Source of the DNA: Cenococcum geophilum 1.58
Taxonomy: Eukaryota; Ascomycota; Dothideomycetes; Gloniales; Gloniaceae
Assembly: GCA_001692895.1 (NCBI GenBank)
Contig: KV748189.1
Span: 2,178,432 to 2,242,431 of the forward strand
Direction: 5' to 3'
Length of the DNA: 64,000 nt
Shown here in pieces: positions 9,374 to 22,000 of this stretch. Under the pieces are notes generated by a model. That model did no database searches, had not been told where the DNA came from, and saw nothing but the letters and a program-made list of their open reading frames with translations. The position numbers and the translations under genes were made by a program. How positions within the stretch are numbered: the stretch's first letter is position 1; each line of letters begins with the position of its first letter.

Positions 9374-10860
9374 CTAGGGAGGTCTAGGTAGGCTAGGTAG
9401 AAGTCTTGTAGTTTATAGGGGGAGTATTTAAAATTAGATATAGGATACTATTTTAAGTCCTTATCGTGGCTAACCTAGCTTATATGGTATTTTAAAACAC
9501 TATAGACCTTCTTAACTACTAGGATCTCTTTAACTTCCTATTTTTTATCCTTTATAATCTAAATTAGCGGTGGAGGGTCGTTATACTGTCTAGGTAGTAG
9601 GTCGTTTGCAGCCTTTTATAATTGGTCTAGGGAGAAAATAGGGTGGATCTTTATTAAATCTAGTAGTTTAACCCTAAAGGAGTGTCTTACCTTCTCCAAA
9701 ATCTTATATAGACTAGCTATTTAGTGGTCTAACTTACGGCTTAGCCTCTAGGTTTTCTAGTTCTTTATTAATACCTATACCTTATCTCCTACTTAGAAGT
9801 CTACTTCGCAACAATACTAATTTACATCGGCCTCTTTCTTCTCTTGCGCCTTTTTTATAATTATTTAAGCAGTCTTCTAGGCCCTGTGCATTCTCTCAGC
9901 AAATGCCTAGGCCTCTTTATAGCTAAGGCGTTCGCAAGCCATAGCTGGTTTAGTAGGCCTATTCTAATTAAAGGACGTTCGTGGTGTGTACCCATTAAGC
10001 AGTTTAAATGGCGATATCCCTATGCTATTATAGGGGAGCATAAGCTGCGCGTAGTCCATTATAGGTAGTAATTCCAACTAGTTATCCTAATAGTAGTTTA
10101 TAAAGGGACGTAGTTACTAGTTAAGGTACTAGTTTATAATCTTAGTTTGGCCGTTAGTTTAAGGGTAAAATGCGGTAAAGAGCTTAATCTTAATCCTAAG
10201 AATACGGCAGAATTTATTTTAGAAGTTTAATATAAACTAGGGACCATGGATAGAGATAATTAATTTAGGAGCGCCGTAGAATCGATAAATATTGTCGACG
10301 TAAAGGCGAGCTATATCCTTTGTAGTTATGGTCTTAAAGTAAGGGAGGGAGACGGATTACTTATATAGTCGGTTAATTACTATAAAGGCTACGTTATTAT
10401 AGCCGTAGGCGTTCTTTAGAAACGACTTAAAGTCTATTATAATATGTTACTAAGGGCGTTTTAGAACTAGCAATAGACGTAACCACCTAGGAGTTTAATC
10501 CCTAGGGGCATCCGCGCGTTTATAGGCGTGGTAGTTTCTAATAAATTGTTTTATATTGGATAGGAGTCCTTACTAATAGTAATAGGGCGCTAGTAATTAG
10601 TAGGTCTTATCCTAACTAGGGTGCGCTGTTAAGACTTAATAGTGGGCCTTACGGATTAGCTTTATCTGTAGGTTTTTAATATCCGGAACTATAAGCTATT
10701 TTTGGTATAAGAGCAGTCCTTCTTCTCGGATAGTAACCGTCCAGGCGCGGACGGTCGGGGCGCTAATCCCAAAATGGCTTAGTATACGCAAGGTCTTGGC
10801 GCCCAAGATATCTTCACTCTCAATTGACCCGTCGACCTTTAATACCCTATTGCTTAATCA
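9374..10860 (-). pseudogene. Gypsy E integrase-chromodomain fragment, RIP pseudogene
   Basis: On the minus strand, from 10860 down, this reads a Gypsy integrase from the zinc-binding region (DIKNLQIKLIRKAHY; a YHAYKRADAPRD segment) through the core to the C-terminal domain. A well-preserved stretch is at 9840-10060: SPFKLLNGYTPRTSFN, AMACERLSYKEA, FAERMHRA. After it come CCEVDF.VGDKV and a chromodomain-like KYHISWVSHD near 9470. Protease, reverse transcriptase and LTRs are not visible, so it is a truncated copy. It abuts the D1 LTR at 9373 with no intervening host sequence. Confidence 0.75.
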
Positions 10861-11400
10861 ATAAGCGAATATCTAGTAAGCTAGAGCTTTATATTAGCTA
10901 TATACGTTATAAACTAACTTATATACTAGATTTTCAATTTAATAGCTTTTATAGAGTATCCAACATGCCTCCTAAGTAAGTAATTTTTAAGTTATATAAT
11001 TTTCATATATTTTTAGAAAAAAAGGCCTCTAGAATTATATTTTTAAATTAATAGAGATCTATTTTTTCTTTTCTTGGTTTTATATTATACCGCTTACCAG
11101 TTTTTTAGGTATTTTAATATATTAGCTTTAAATTAACGATTTAAATTTTTAAAATTTTTTGGGAAATTTATTTCTCGGTTTTATATTATACCGCTTACCA
11201 ATTTCTTAGTTATTTTGATATATTAGCTTTAAATTAACGTTTCTAATTTTTAAAACTTTTTAGGAAATTTGTTTCTCAGTTTTCTACCCTATTAATTACT
11301 TAATTATTACATTTTCTAACATCCTAGGCTTCCTTTCTTACTGGAAAGAATTATTTAATATATAGCCTATTACTTTATTTACTAATATTTTATCTTAAAA
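10861..11400. other. AT-rich non-coding stretch
   Basis: No gene is visible. It contains the 101-bp tandem repeat described separately and otherwise AT-rich sequence, and it ends at the LINE L1 5' end. Confidence 0.6.
11072..11290. repeat. 101-bp tandem repeat, about 2.1 copies
   Basis: The motif GGTTTTATATTATACCGCTT occurs at 11076 and 11177. The following bases (TTTTAATATATTAGC and TTAAATTAACG) repeat in step, and a third partial unit starts near 11278. It does not resemble any of the transposons in the window. Confidence 0.75.
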
Positions 11401-14400
11401 GGAGCTCTTGCTGCACCTGGCTTAAAAAGACCAAAACCAACCAAAAGAACCCTGAAAAACACCTAGAGAATCCCCCTGAGATGCATACATTATAGGGGAG
11501 GCATACGTCAAACGACGGTGGCTTGCACTTGCGCGCGACCGCTAGAACTACGCCTAGCAATGGCCCTCCACAATAAAGACGGGCGAATACCACACCATAA
11601 AGCAGAAATACCTCTATTAAGAAGGCATTTAACAAAATATAAAGCCTATTAGACGCGTCTAGTATCTAGAATTATAGGGGAGTAACTGTTAGCCATAATA
11701 AACTAATATAGCTAGTAGAATGGCTCCGCTAGTCTAGTAAACCTTAGGTACCCCTCTAGCAAACCCTTAATTAAATCCTCCAACAGCTAAGCAAAATTAA
11801 AAATAAGTATAACCCCCCCTTACCGGCGAACCGTACCTGGGCCGCTATAGCTGCGCTTTTATAGCATAGGGAAACTACCCCCCTTAAGTTAATAACTGGG
11901 TATATAATTATAATACGACTAAATATAGAATAAGTAAAGGGGCTTAGGGGATAATTAGAAATAGAAGTCCTTATAGAGATACGTAAAGAGGTTTATAATA
12001 TTATTATAGTCCAACACCTTAAGAGCGGAGATATTAGAGTTATTCTAAAGGACTAATAGGCAAAGGAATAAGCCGTAAGGGTAGGGGATAGGCTAGGAGA
12101 ACGTATTAGCATAAAAGTACTCCGTAAGGATTACTTAGTTAAAGTCCTAGCGGTTCCTATAAGCCTTAGGATAAAAAAGAGACGCTAAGCGGACAATACA
12201 GCAATTATATAGGAGATAGTAAGATAAATGGAACGCCTTATACTAGAACTCGAAATTACCCGAATCTAATGGCTTTAATAGGAAAATATAAACTAAGTAT
12301 ATAATAAGAATAATAAGAGGATATAAGGGTTGCCGGAGACTTGCTAGGGAGACGCTGGACGAACGCATGGCTCCCTTATTATTAGCACATATACACTAGG
12401 AATGCAAAAACTCCTTATTTAAAAAGGAATAATTATAAATAGCCTTATATATAACATAAGGCTCTACAACTACAGACTACGCCTAGAATAATACTATCGC
12501 TATATATAATAGGGATACACCTAATCTATATACACAGTATAGGTGTGCTACGGCCACTATATAGGCCCCCATAATACGAGATATTGCTTAAATTAGGACT
12601 AAATAAAATATGTGAACTGCTACCGAAGCATATATAAGGCATAGGAGAGAGAAGACTGCATTAAATATAGGAGACGGAAGGCAAGGGCTTAATAGCTGTG
12701 GGAATAACTATACGCTAGGTTATATGAATGGAAACAACAGGCGATAAGCTAGGGGGACGTAGGCGCCTTCTTAGCGTTTCCTACCTTTAACACTAGAGGG
12801 CTAGGCTAGCTATCCTAAGCCTTAACGGGCCAGAAGTGACGCTGCGCGATATTACTAAACTAATTAGGGATATAAGGGTCACAGGGGATATAAGGGAGAG
12901 GACGCCCCGTAGGAAGACCCCTATAGACAGCAATAGTAGGCTTAAGACTAGGACAATTAAGAATTAGACTTAATGCGGCAAATATAATATTTATAGCTAA
13001 CCTATAAAGGGTATATAGCCAACTAGTAAGAATAGGGGAAGAACCGGTAATAATAATAGATTTAGATATAGAAGCGCTAATAGGAACACAAGATATGGGA
13101 ATGGAAAGCTCTATATAAAATAAGTAGTAACTAGGGTATAGATATAAGAAACAGAAGCTCTAAATATTCTAAAGAAAGTGGAAATAGAAGAAGTGAGGAA
13201 CAAAGGAGAGTTAAAAAACCCTTGCTGGGGGTCCACCACCTATCCATTATATAGTATAACTGCGGCAACACAAACCACCGCCTTATAAGGCCCCTACTAG
13301 ACAGTCTAGACCTAGAGAAACACTATATCCTTACTATATAAGAACCATATTATAACACCTTTATATAATCGACATATTGCCCCTAAGAATTCCAGCTTTT
13401 ATACGAACCAAAAGCAGCTACACGCGTATGCTTTATAATTAGCAAGGCTATTAGCCTGTTCTTATAGTTATAGCAGGCAGTTAACCTAAATATTATAGTT
13501 ATAACAATCTAAACATATAGGGGACTGGTATAAATTATTAATATATATAACCCTAGGGTTAAAGGGGTCCTATAAATAGAGAATATTATATTAGCAATAA
13601 GCTTACTAAAAACTAAAGGTATAGAGTCTATCCTACTAGGAGATATAAACCTCTACTACCTGTGGTAGGGGGGTATCTATATTACTGCAGATTAACAGTT
13701 AGAGTGCCTACTAAGAGCTATAGATATCTAGGGCCTTAAGCTAGCTACCCCCCTAAGAGTAATTATATAGCAATGAGGCACCGCTAGAAGTATAATTAAC
13801 CTTATATTTATGGATAAAGGCCTATACTAGAGACTTAAAAGATGCAACCCCAAAAAAGAATAGGTACTTACCCTAGACTATATCCCTATCTAGATATAGC
13901 TAGACCTAGATACTAAAGTGTAACTAAATAGAAAAAGATATATAATAAGGAAGCTTAAGATAGACAGTTTCCTTAATATAGTTAAATAATAACTTTAAGA
14001 CTTAGAAGAAATCTACCCAATACTAAATAAGCGAGGCTTATTGGCTACCCCTAAGGAAATTAACCGAAGACTAAAAAGGATCTAGGCAGCGATTAAAAAT
14101 AGGCTAAAAGAGTACTGCCCGATTTTAAAACCGGGCCCCTATACGCGATACGTATAGTCCATATAATGCGCAATTTTAGTTACCAGCTAATGACGAGCAA
14201 GAAGGAAATATATAAGTAGCTATAACCCTAAAGACAAGAGACAATATAAAGACATAAGAAACTAGCTAAAGAATACCCTAAAAAAAAAAGCAAGGAATAA
14301 CTAGAGACGGTTTATAAACGAGTATACTTCTAACCCAAGCCTCCCCTATAATAAGGGCCTTTAGGCTATAACAAAATAGGTAAAAAAAAAGGTAGGGCGC

Positions 14401-16947
14401 CTAATAGAAGACCCACACCTACCACCCCTATAAAGAGTAGGAGAATTATAAGCTATAAACGATAACGATAAGAAGGCAAAGATCCTTATAGAAAGGTTCT
14501 TCCCTTAACTAGCTCTAGCAGACCTTAGTAATATTACGGGCGAAACACCGGTAACTCGCCTATAGGTTAACAGCGACATAATAATAAAGGAAATGGCTAG
14601 AACTATTAGCCGCCTTTTAAACAATATAGCACTAGGACTAGATAGGATTTTAAATAAGGCCCTAAAAACCTATGGGCTACTTATAGCACCTTAGCTTGTA
14701 GATATAGCTAGAGTATGCTTTGCTATAGGCTACTACCTATAACTTAGAAGATCTATAATAACGGTTATCCTATAAAAAGAAGGTAAAGTAGATTACTTAA
14801 TCCTAGGAAGCTACCGCCCTATTGCCTTAGAAAACACCCTTAATAAGATCTTAGAAAGGGTAATAGCGGAACGTATAGTAGACACGGTAAAGGAACACGC
14901 CCTATTACTATAAAGCCAAATAGGGGTAAGAAAGAACCGCTTAACACTATTAGCACTTATGCTACTTGCTACCACTATTAAATCTACATAGGTGATGTAA
15001 AAGGACTTTATAGTATTAATACTTAGCCTAGATATTAGTAGTGCCTACGATAATATACCCTATAAGCGTCTCCTATATATTCTTAGGGCAAAGGGCTTTC
15101 TAGAATGGATTATATAATTTATCTAAGGGTTTATAGGCTAGAAAGAAATATTACTAGTCTTTAGCGGATACTAAAGCCCCCCTATTGTAGTTACAACAGG
15201 AATACTATAAAGATTACCCCTCTTGCCTATACTCTTCCTTTTCTTTATAAGCAACCTACTTAACTCCTTTAAGGAAGGGGCGACTTAGGGGATAGGCTTT
15301 GTTAATGATATAAACCTAATTATATACGGGCTAATAGCCGTAGAGAATTGCAGAACACTAAAGAAAGCCTATAATACTTATATAGAATAGGTAAAACGTT
15401 ATAGAGTTTAATTCTTACTAGAGAAATACCAGCTAATCCATTTTATAAGAAAACGTAACTAATCTATAGATCTCTAGCATACAATTTATATTTAAGGCTT
15501 TAGGGGTTAACCAGTTTAGGGCTTAAGGGTATTAGGAGTATAGGTAGATAGTAAGCTCTAGTGGAGCGTATATACGGCGTAAGCGGCCTATAAAGGTTAA
15601 GTATAGTTTATTGCTCTATCTAGGATTGTTAATTCTATATGGGGTCTATGCTTCTAGAGGTTATGCCTATTATATATAGTAGTCGTCCGGCCAACTATAA
15701 TATATAGATTTAATATTTGGGCCATTGGAGAAACTAAAAAGGGTTCCCCTAAATTACTCCTTAAACTACTTTAAAAGGTCTAAATAGCCTGCCTTTAGAG
15801 TATTATAGGCGGGTATAAGCAAATGGCCATAGTACTACTTAAGAAGGAATCTAATATTCCCCCCCTATAATTATATATTAAAGCCACTATAATATAAAGG
15901 ACGTAAAATAAACGTAACTCTAATATTATAAAGTATATTAAGACACGCCTAAGTAAACTATAGAGGGACTTTAGGGTGCCCTATAGGAGAATAAACCAAT
16001 AACCCTAAAGTAGGGAAGAGATATTAAAAAAACAGGTAAAGAAAGTAGAAGAAGAATGGTGCCGCTTTAGGGCCTAGGCCTATATAGAGGAGGAAGGGAG
16101 ACGTATAAGAGGTTAGCAAAGATAACAGCAAGATAGAGAAAGGAGCTAAAGTAGAACACGTAAGAACGCTAGGAAACTATCTACCGTAATACAATACTAG
16201 TTGGACTAATGCTGGAGAGGTAAATAGGAGTTAAAGGTATAGAGGCTAACTTAAGCAAGATAAACCTAAGCTATAGCATAGTTAACGCTATAGGGGGTAA
16301 ATACCTAAGGGCTCTGAGAAGGCCTAATAAAGGCAGAAAATATAATAGCAATACTCTTAAGAATAGGGATAATAGGACTAAAAGATTGGCTTTACTGGGT
16401 AGGTGTCCTAATAGGTAGCCTAAGATACGAATATGGCTAGCTAAGATAGACACCAAAACACGTAATACTGCTATGCCCCCTACGCACCAATTAAGAAATA
16501 ATGCTCTTAGCAGCTAGTATAGAGAACTATAATATACTACTCTTAACATAAAAAGGCCTTAAGGCGGTCACCTAGTGGCTTATTAGTTAAAATGTGCTAA
16601 ATTAGTTCTGGGTTATAAGGGAAATAGTAATAAAAGGCAAGGGGGCAAGTAGTAGGTGCCCCTTAGTAACTCTACAGTAGTAGAGTAATAGTTTATGATA
16701 CTAGCGCGTCCGTAGGCTTGTTACGGCAGTAGTGGTTCCTAAGGAGGTCAAACAGTAAGGTAGAAGAGCACCATAGGCGACTCGTAGGCGCTAAGTAGGC
16801 GAGTCCCAAAAGGCGGGGAGATAGATTATGGGGTTTTCTCATTTTCTTAAATAGAGTTTTCTCCCCATATGTAAATAAGTCCGCGTGGGCCCAATAGGGA
16901 TCCGAATCGGACGTTAAGCAATGAATTATTATATTATTATTATATTA
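11401..16947 (+). mobile_element. LINE L1 (Tad1/I-like), RIP-destroyed
   Basis: A non-LTR retrotransposon on the plus strand. It starts GGAGCTCTTGCTGCAC, exactly where copy L2 starts (47075), so the 5' end is probably complete. A degraded ORF1 lies in about 11401-13200. ORF2 follows: an AP-endonuclease with ILLGDINLYYL and NLIFMDKGL-type motifs near 13620-13820; reverse transcriptase at about 14600-15400 with GSYRPIALENTLNKILE, SLDISSAYDNIPYKRLL and LPLLPILFLFF (FVNDINLIIYG where F-x-D-D is expected); and a probable RNase H near 16230-16500. The 3' end is a short TTA-rich run at 16925-16947. Stops are TAA/TAG at Q/W positions, so both ORFs are dead. Confidence 0.85.
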
Positions 16948-17216
16948 TCGCCGTCTATTTAATCCTTAGATTATCTGTAAAATATTATCCTTATATCGCC
17001 TAGCAGTAATTTAGTGGACTTTAATAGAGGACTTTCCTATAATTAGCAGCTGGTTAACGGAAGAAGGGCAGAAACCTACAGATATAACGTCATATATCAC
17101 GACTTATTGCTTAACTTCCTCAAATATATATTGGTGTTTTTAGTGGTGGCCTTCTATAACATTTTGTCGGCATCGCAATATCACGTGTTTTGGTGGGCAT
17201 TGCTAATAAAATCGCA
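16948..17216. other. Transition between repeat block and gene island
   Basis: No gene is recognised. Base composition changes here from TA-dominated repeat to normal. The 17150-17215 part no longer looks RIP-mutated. Confidence 0.5.
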
Positions 17217-17758
17217 CTAGCTAGGGTGCCTACAGCATGCTAACCCAACCAAAAGCGCCAAAAGCGCCCAATACGAAAAGTGACTTCTGCCGCACGAAGG
17301 GATAAGATCACTGTCCACCACAGCTTCCCACATTTCCGGAAACGGAAGGATTATATTCCCATCTGGATCTCTAAGGTCGTGTGATTCCAATTTTCTCTCA
17401 TCTTCCTCGGAACGATCGGACAACACGGGGTTAATTAGCTCTTCCACAGTTTATGCAGAGAACTAGATACCTTCCAAGTGTTGCAGAGCAGCTATGGAAA
17501 GTTATAAATGTTGTCATCTGGATCGACTAGAGAAAGTGCCATCTTCTTGTTCTTCGGTAGGCTGGCTGTGGCTTGATCCGGTTCCTCTGCCTTTGAATCC
17601 ACCTGATCATCTTCATTCCTCGCGGCGCTCTCAGTTTCAGTACGTTCTTCAGCATCATTTCCGACTGTACTAGAAGTTGATTCTGAACGCTCAACCGAGA
17701 TCCCTGAGTGTTGCAGCTCTCCACCATCCGCAGTCTTTGCTTCATCTCCTACTGGCAA
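17217..17758 (-). pseudogene. Broken ubiquitin-like (ULD) domain gene
   Basis: Two adjoining minus-strand pieces resemble the fungal ubiquitin-like domain found in large disordered proteins. The upstream piece (to 17492) has an acidic, Ser-rich segment, then MALSLVDPDDNIYNFP. After a TAG stop the same frame continues LLCNTWK, matching the family's FPF-x-LC-x-TWKGMEELI region. The downstream piece (from 17447) gives EELINPVL...DPDGNIILPFPEMWEAVV, the second half of the fold. The usual ending of the domain is replaced by an unrelated hydrophobic tail. Between the pieces an intron remnant keeps a GT donor after TWK but has no AG acceptor at the expected place. The TAG is one C-to-T change from CAG. 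There is no ATG start; the 5' part is missing or overwritten near 17758. Probably a fragment damaged at the edge of a RIP block. Confidence 0.55.
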
Positions 17759-18525
17759 ACTTCCAAGAAGTAAAACTCGAACTCGACGGCTCCATTGTGC
17801 TAAGAAAATCTATCCATCAAAGAGCTTCTTCCTCCACGATTCCGCTGGAGGTCGACGAGCCCAGGAACCGTAGTCCTTCCCCAGTTCCCCGAAAGTCGAT
17901 GAAGCGTCCAGACGCCTTGAAATTCGCCACGCACCTCCAAACGTATATCGCCGGCGCTTCGCTTCCTAGCAATCTATCCTATCTGGCTCTCGTTGAGCCT
18001 GCGGTCCTCCACGCTCTTCAATCCTGGATCTCAGAGACTGAAGACAGCCGCACCTTGATTGGCTGTGTTTACAGCCTGATATCCCAGCTACTGCAGTTCA
18101 GTATTGAAGAGACGGATCTGGATCTGAGTCCCGAGCGGCTCGCTAAACTAGATGGTAGTATGGAGAGCTGGGACACTTCACTAGACCTACTAGAGGGTTT
18201 GCTTGAGTGCACGCCACTTCTGCCGTACTGCGTCATCTATGGACTGAACGACCTGGACTGGGCTGCTGGTGCGGAGGCTTGTGCTGAGGTTTTCGACGTG
18301 TTGCTGCGGCATCGGGAAAGGGCGGACTCGGTTTTCAATATTCTGCTCACAATAGCGGGACGAAGCAAGACCCTTGCGCGCTGTATATCGGCTGAGCAGC
18401 GTTTGTATGCTAGTGATGAGATACGGCGTGTGGAAAGGAGAGGCAAGAGGCTGGATTTGGTGGCTCCTGAAGCCCTAGCTTCGCCGCACGTATCTCCTCG
18501 AATATCGCCAGAAAGATGGCTCTGA
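17677..18525 (+). CDS. Unrecognised helical protein, probably 5' incomplete
   Basis: An open frame with coding-like composition ending in TGA at 18523-18525. The first ATG in frame is at 17899 and would give 208 residues. The frame is open back to 17677 with plausible coding sequence from about 17760 (ELDGSIVLRKS, a SPSPVPRK segment), so the true start may lie upstream, in another exon, or be lost. The predicted protein is largely alpha-helical and soluble, with hydrophobic heptads (TLIGCVYSLISQLLQF; SLDLLEGLLECTPLLPY) and a basic SDEIRRVERRGKRLDL near the C-terminus; no membrane segment. I do not recognise the family. Its first ~80 bases overlap the broken ULD gene on the other strand, so the two pieces were probably brought together by a rearrangement. 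Confidence 0.55.
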   Translation: MILNAQPRSLSVAALHHPQSLLHLLLANFQEVKLELDGSIVLRKSIHQRASSSTIPLEVDEPRNRSPSPVPRKSMKRPDALKFATHLQTYIAGASLPSNLSYLALVEPAVLHALQSWISETEDSRTLIGCVYSLISQLLQFSIEETDLDLSPERLAKLDGSMESWDTSLDLLEGLLECTPLLPYCVIYGLNDLDWAAGAEACAEVFDVLLRHRERADSVFNILLTIAGRSKTLARCISAEQRLYASDEIRRVERRGKRLDLVAPEALASPHVSPRISPERWL

Positions 18526-19044
18526 AACTCGAGTAATGTGTTTGAGCTTATGATACGCTTTGCACTCCTATTATTCATTTCTCTGGACGATGTTGGCTCG
18601 ATGAGAGATAGACACATGAATATCTAACTCTGAAGACAATGTGGGTACTTCACATTATATAGGGTATTGAGAATAAGAGGAAATGGGCGAAAAGTGGGAA
18701 GAGATAGGGCGGATAGTCCCGAGGCACGAGTTAGCATCCTCCGTCGAAGGATGTGAAGACCAAGTTCGGCACAGCTCTATCACTTGTCTGGCAAGGGATT
18801 GTGCGAACATCGAATAAAAACTGGAATTTTACAATGAAACCCCCGCGGCATATAGGTCTAAACTAGGTATACAGGCCGTCGAAGATCTAAACGACTAAAG
18901 GAAAACATTAGTCTCATTAAAAGCCACTGCGCTAACAGTAATAGCAGTAGCATGAGGTATTACCACTGTCCGCAAGAGGTTTACTTTCTGTTCTTCTATT
19001 CATTCCCAACGTTTCAGTTGAATACAGGCTACTATGTCTTATAT
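18526..19044. other. Intergenic region, tail-to-tail
   Basis: A 519-bp stretch between the unknown plus-strand gene and the FAS2 stop. It should hold both 3' untranslated regions. No ORF, RNA gene or repeat was recognised. Confidence 0.6.
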
Positions 19045-22000
19045 CTAAAATGAAGCCACGGCAATAGCAATAGCCTGCTCATCACTATGGCTTATGCTAA
19101 CGCTGACTTTCTTCACACCCGCTTGCTTGGCAGCTTGCTCGGCTGCGCCATATAACTATATCACGCGTTAGTCATTTTTCTTATGCTGTGTTCTCGAGAA
19201 AATGGAGATTTTGGTGAAACGTACCTTTACAATTGGTGCCCCAGTCTCGTCTGTGCCCACCTCGATCTCCTTTAGCGGCGCACCAGCACCCCGTCCTTTC
19301 ACACCCAACGACTTGAATACGGCTTCCTTCGCGCTCCATCTTCCTGCAAAACTAGCCTGTGGTGACGCAGCGCTGCGGCAGTACTTCTGCTCCTCGGCAG
19401 TGAAATTACGCTCAATGAATGTCTCATTCTCGATGTTGATTGCAGCCACGCTCTCAACGTCCACACCAACCTTGGAATTCTCGATCGCAGTGGCTTTGGC
19501 AAGACTTTCAACCATTATCTCCGTCTTCTCTGTCTTAGGGTCCTTAGGATTCTTCAGCTGCTTTGAGACCAGGGTAGCGGGATAAGTGTAGTTGCTTGTT
19601 TTATCCACGGACACACGGGCTTGCGGGTCTAAGAAGACATCATTCATCTGGCCGTCCTCATATGGTGATTTGTCCTTGGCGCGGAACATCGTGTTATTGA
19701 TGAGACCATCGTGGAAATATCTATAAGCCTTCTTCTGCCGTGCTTCGGCCTTTTGCTTATATGTAGCATACTGAGCGCGATCAAGCGTAGCGAAAAGGTA
19801 CTTGGGATGAATACCGATAGCTTGTGCGCCCTTTTGGCCGAAACCGAAGGATGTTACAGAGAAAGCTTTCACACCGTCGGTTTGGATGGTGCGGGATGGG
19901 TAGACGATGTAGTCGAATTGCTCCATGACCTTGTCGATGTTATCGGCGTTACGATTGCCGGGCACAAGACCTGTGTTCAGGACTTGGAGACAGCCGTTAA
20001 ACATCCAGGCACCAGCGGCACCCTTGGGGTGACCAGTCAGGTATTTCTGGAATATGCCAAGGAGAGCATTGCCCTTTGCCCTTCCTAGGTGACGCATCTG
20101 CTGGCAGATGACATCGGATTCATTCTTGTCGTTGGCGACGGTCGAGGTTCCGTGGAAAGAGGCGACGCCAAGGTCATCGATTGTGAGGCCCCAGGTGGCG
20201 AGAGCACCGCGGAGGGGAGCAATGCGAGGGTCTTGTTTCCAGAAATTGTTGCCAAGGCTGTTCAGGGCGTCCTTCTCTTGTCGCAAAGCCTCTCGTTCAA
20301 TGTGTGCCGCGCGGTCTTGCATGTATTCTGATTCGCCAAAAGATTCGTCGGAAGTCTTCATTGCGGCAATTTCCTCTTGCAGGTACATTAGCTCAGCCTC
20401 CTGCCATTGCTTGATCTGGCGGCGGCGGATATCCATTTGACGCTTCCTATACTTGATATCCAGGAGAGGGGAGGGGAATTTAGACGACATCTCCCGAGCG
20501 GTGATGAGAACGCCTTTGCCTGGAGCAGGCACTGATCTACCAATCTTGTCCGTAGCAGTAGCAGTGAAACCAAGAATACCGTAAATTGGGACACCCATAT
20601 CCAGGGCCAACTTGGCATCCATGATGACTTGCATACCACAACCCTGCGATTCCATGAACCCGTTCCTGGTGGTCGTGGTTGGTCGTGACATTTCCTTTGG
20701 TGTGCGTCCGTGAGCAAATTCGTCCTCGGCATTGCTGGTGGCCTTCATGTTTGCAAATTCATACGAGCCTTCCTCTTGGAAATCGTCGAATCCACCCACA
20801 AAGCAAACCCTAGCTTTGCCTTCAACAATGGTGTCATAACCAATGTCAATGGACTCGACAGCAGTCGCGCAAGCTCCTACGGGTGTCTTGATAGGGCCAG
20901 TGGATGAGAGAAGCAACATGTTGACCCAAGCACTCATGGTATTAATAAATGACTCCTGGAGGATATCCTTCTGCAGAGGCTTGTCTAAGAATCGATCCTT
21001 GTACATGCCTCGAAGAGCAGTTGTACCACCGATACCAGAGCCAATGCAGTTTCCAACTTGGGAGATGTGCACATACTTGTAGAACTCGTAAGGATCGGTG
21101 ATACCAGATGAGAGTAAGGCCTCTGCGGTCGAAACTAGAACGAAAAGTGTAACAGGATCAACTTGAGAAATGATGTCCTCTGGAACACCGTACTTGCGGG
21201 CGTCCCATCCAGTGGGGATTTGCCCAGCGACAAGGCGGTCAAATCGCAGAGCCTTGGGGATGAGAAGGGTAGCGCCCTTCCTTAAGCGAACAGTATACTC
21301 GCCAGAGTCGGCGATCTTGAAAATCTCAACCTTGTCACCGTGCTCACGCTTGAATTCCTCTGCGGTCTCCTTAGAAGCCTCGAATGGATCAAGGTCCTCC
21401 TCGATCTGAATTTCCTGGAGAAGCTGTTTCTTCTTCGGATCGTAGCCGTTGAAGAGCTCCGGTTCAATCAAGCGGATACCCGAGTGGTCTAGGATGTGTT
21501 TCTCATATTTTGATTTGACATCCTTGTCGTCAACAGGCTCGCCAGTCTTGGCATCAACCCATCCAGAATAGCTCTTACCCTTGAGAGGACCATTGTGATT
21601 CTTGATGAGTCCCATAATCCAAGCCATTTCGACACAACCCTCGAGGGAGAACTGACCATAGGCTTCCATTTCCCAACGAGTCCTCGAGTTACCCCAGGGG
21701 CCAACTTCGGCGAAGCCCGTGACAACGACAACTTTCTCAAGGTCGACCATACCCTTCAAGTCAGAGTTGAGAGGCTTGACTTCCGTCTCCCAGTCAGGTA
21801 ACTTGGGGAAGTCGAATTTGAGGTTAGATCTCGGTTGGACGGTTACCTTCTTGTACAAAGCCTCGCTGTCTTCGCCGTTGATAATCTTATGTTCAATAGC
21901 GTTCTCCTTGATGACGGCCTTGCGGATCTCACTTGTCTCGGTATATTCCTTCCGAAGATCCATCATAAGATCCTTCAGGTTAGGGATATATTGGAAGCCA

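Noticed and set aside
11390..11635. Minus-strand ORF of 81 residues that also occurs in LINE L2 (47115-47330)
   Set aside because: It is the complement of the LINE ORF1 region; CAA/CAG-to-stop changes spare the minus frame. The duplication is explained by the element itself.
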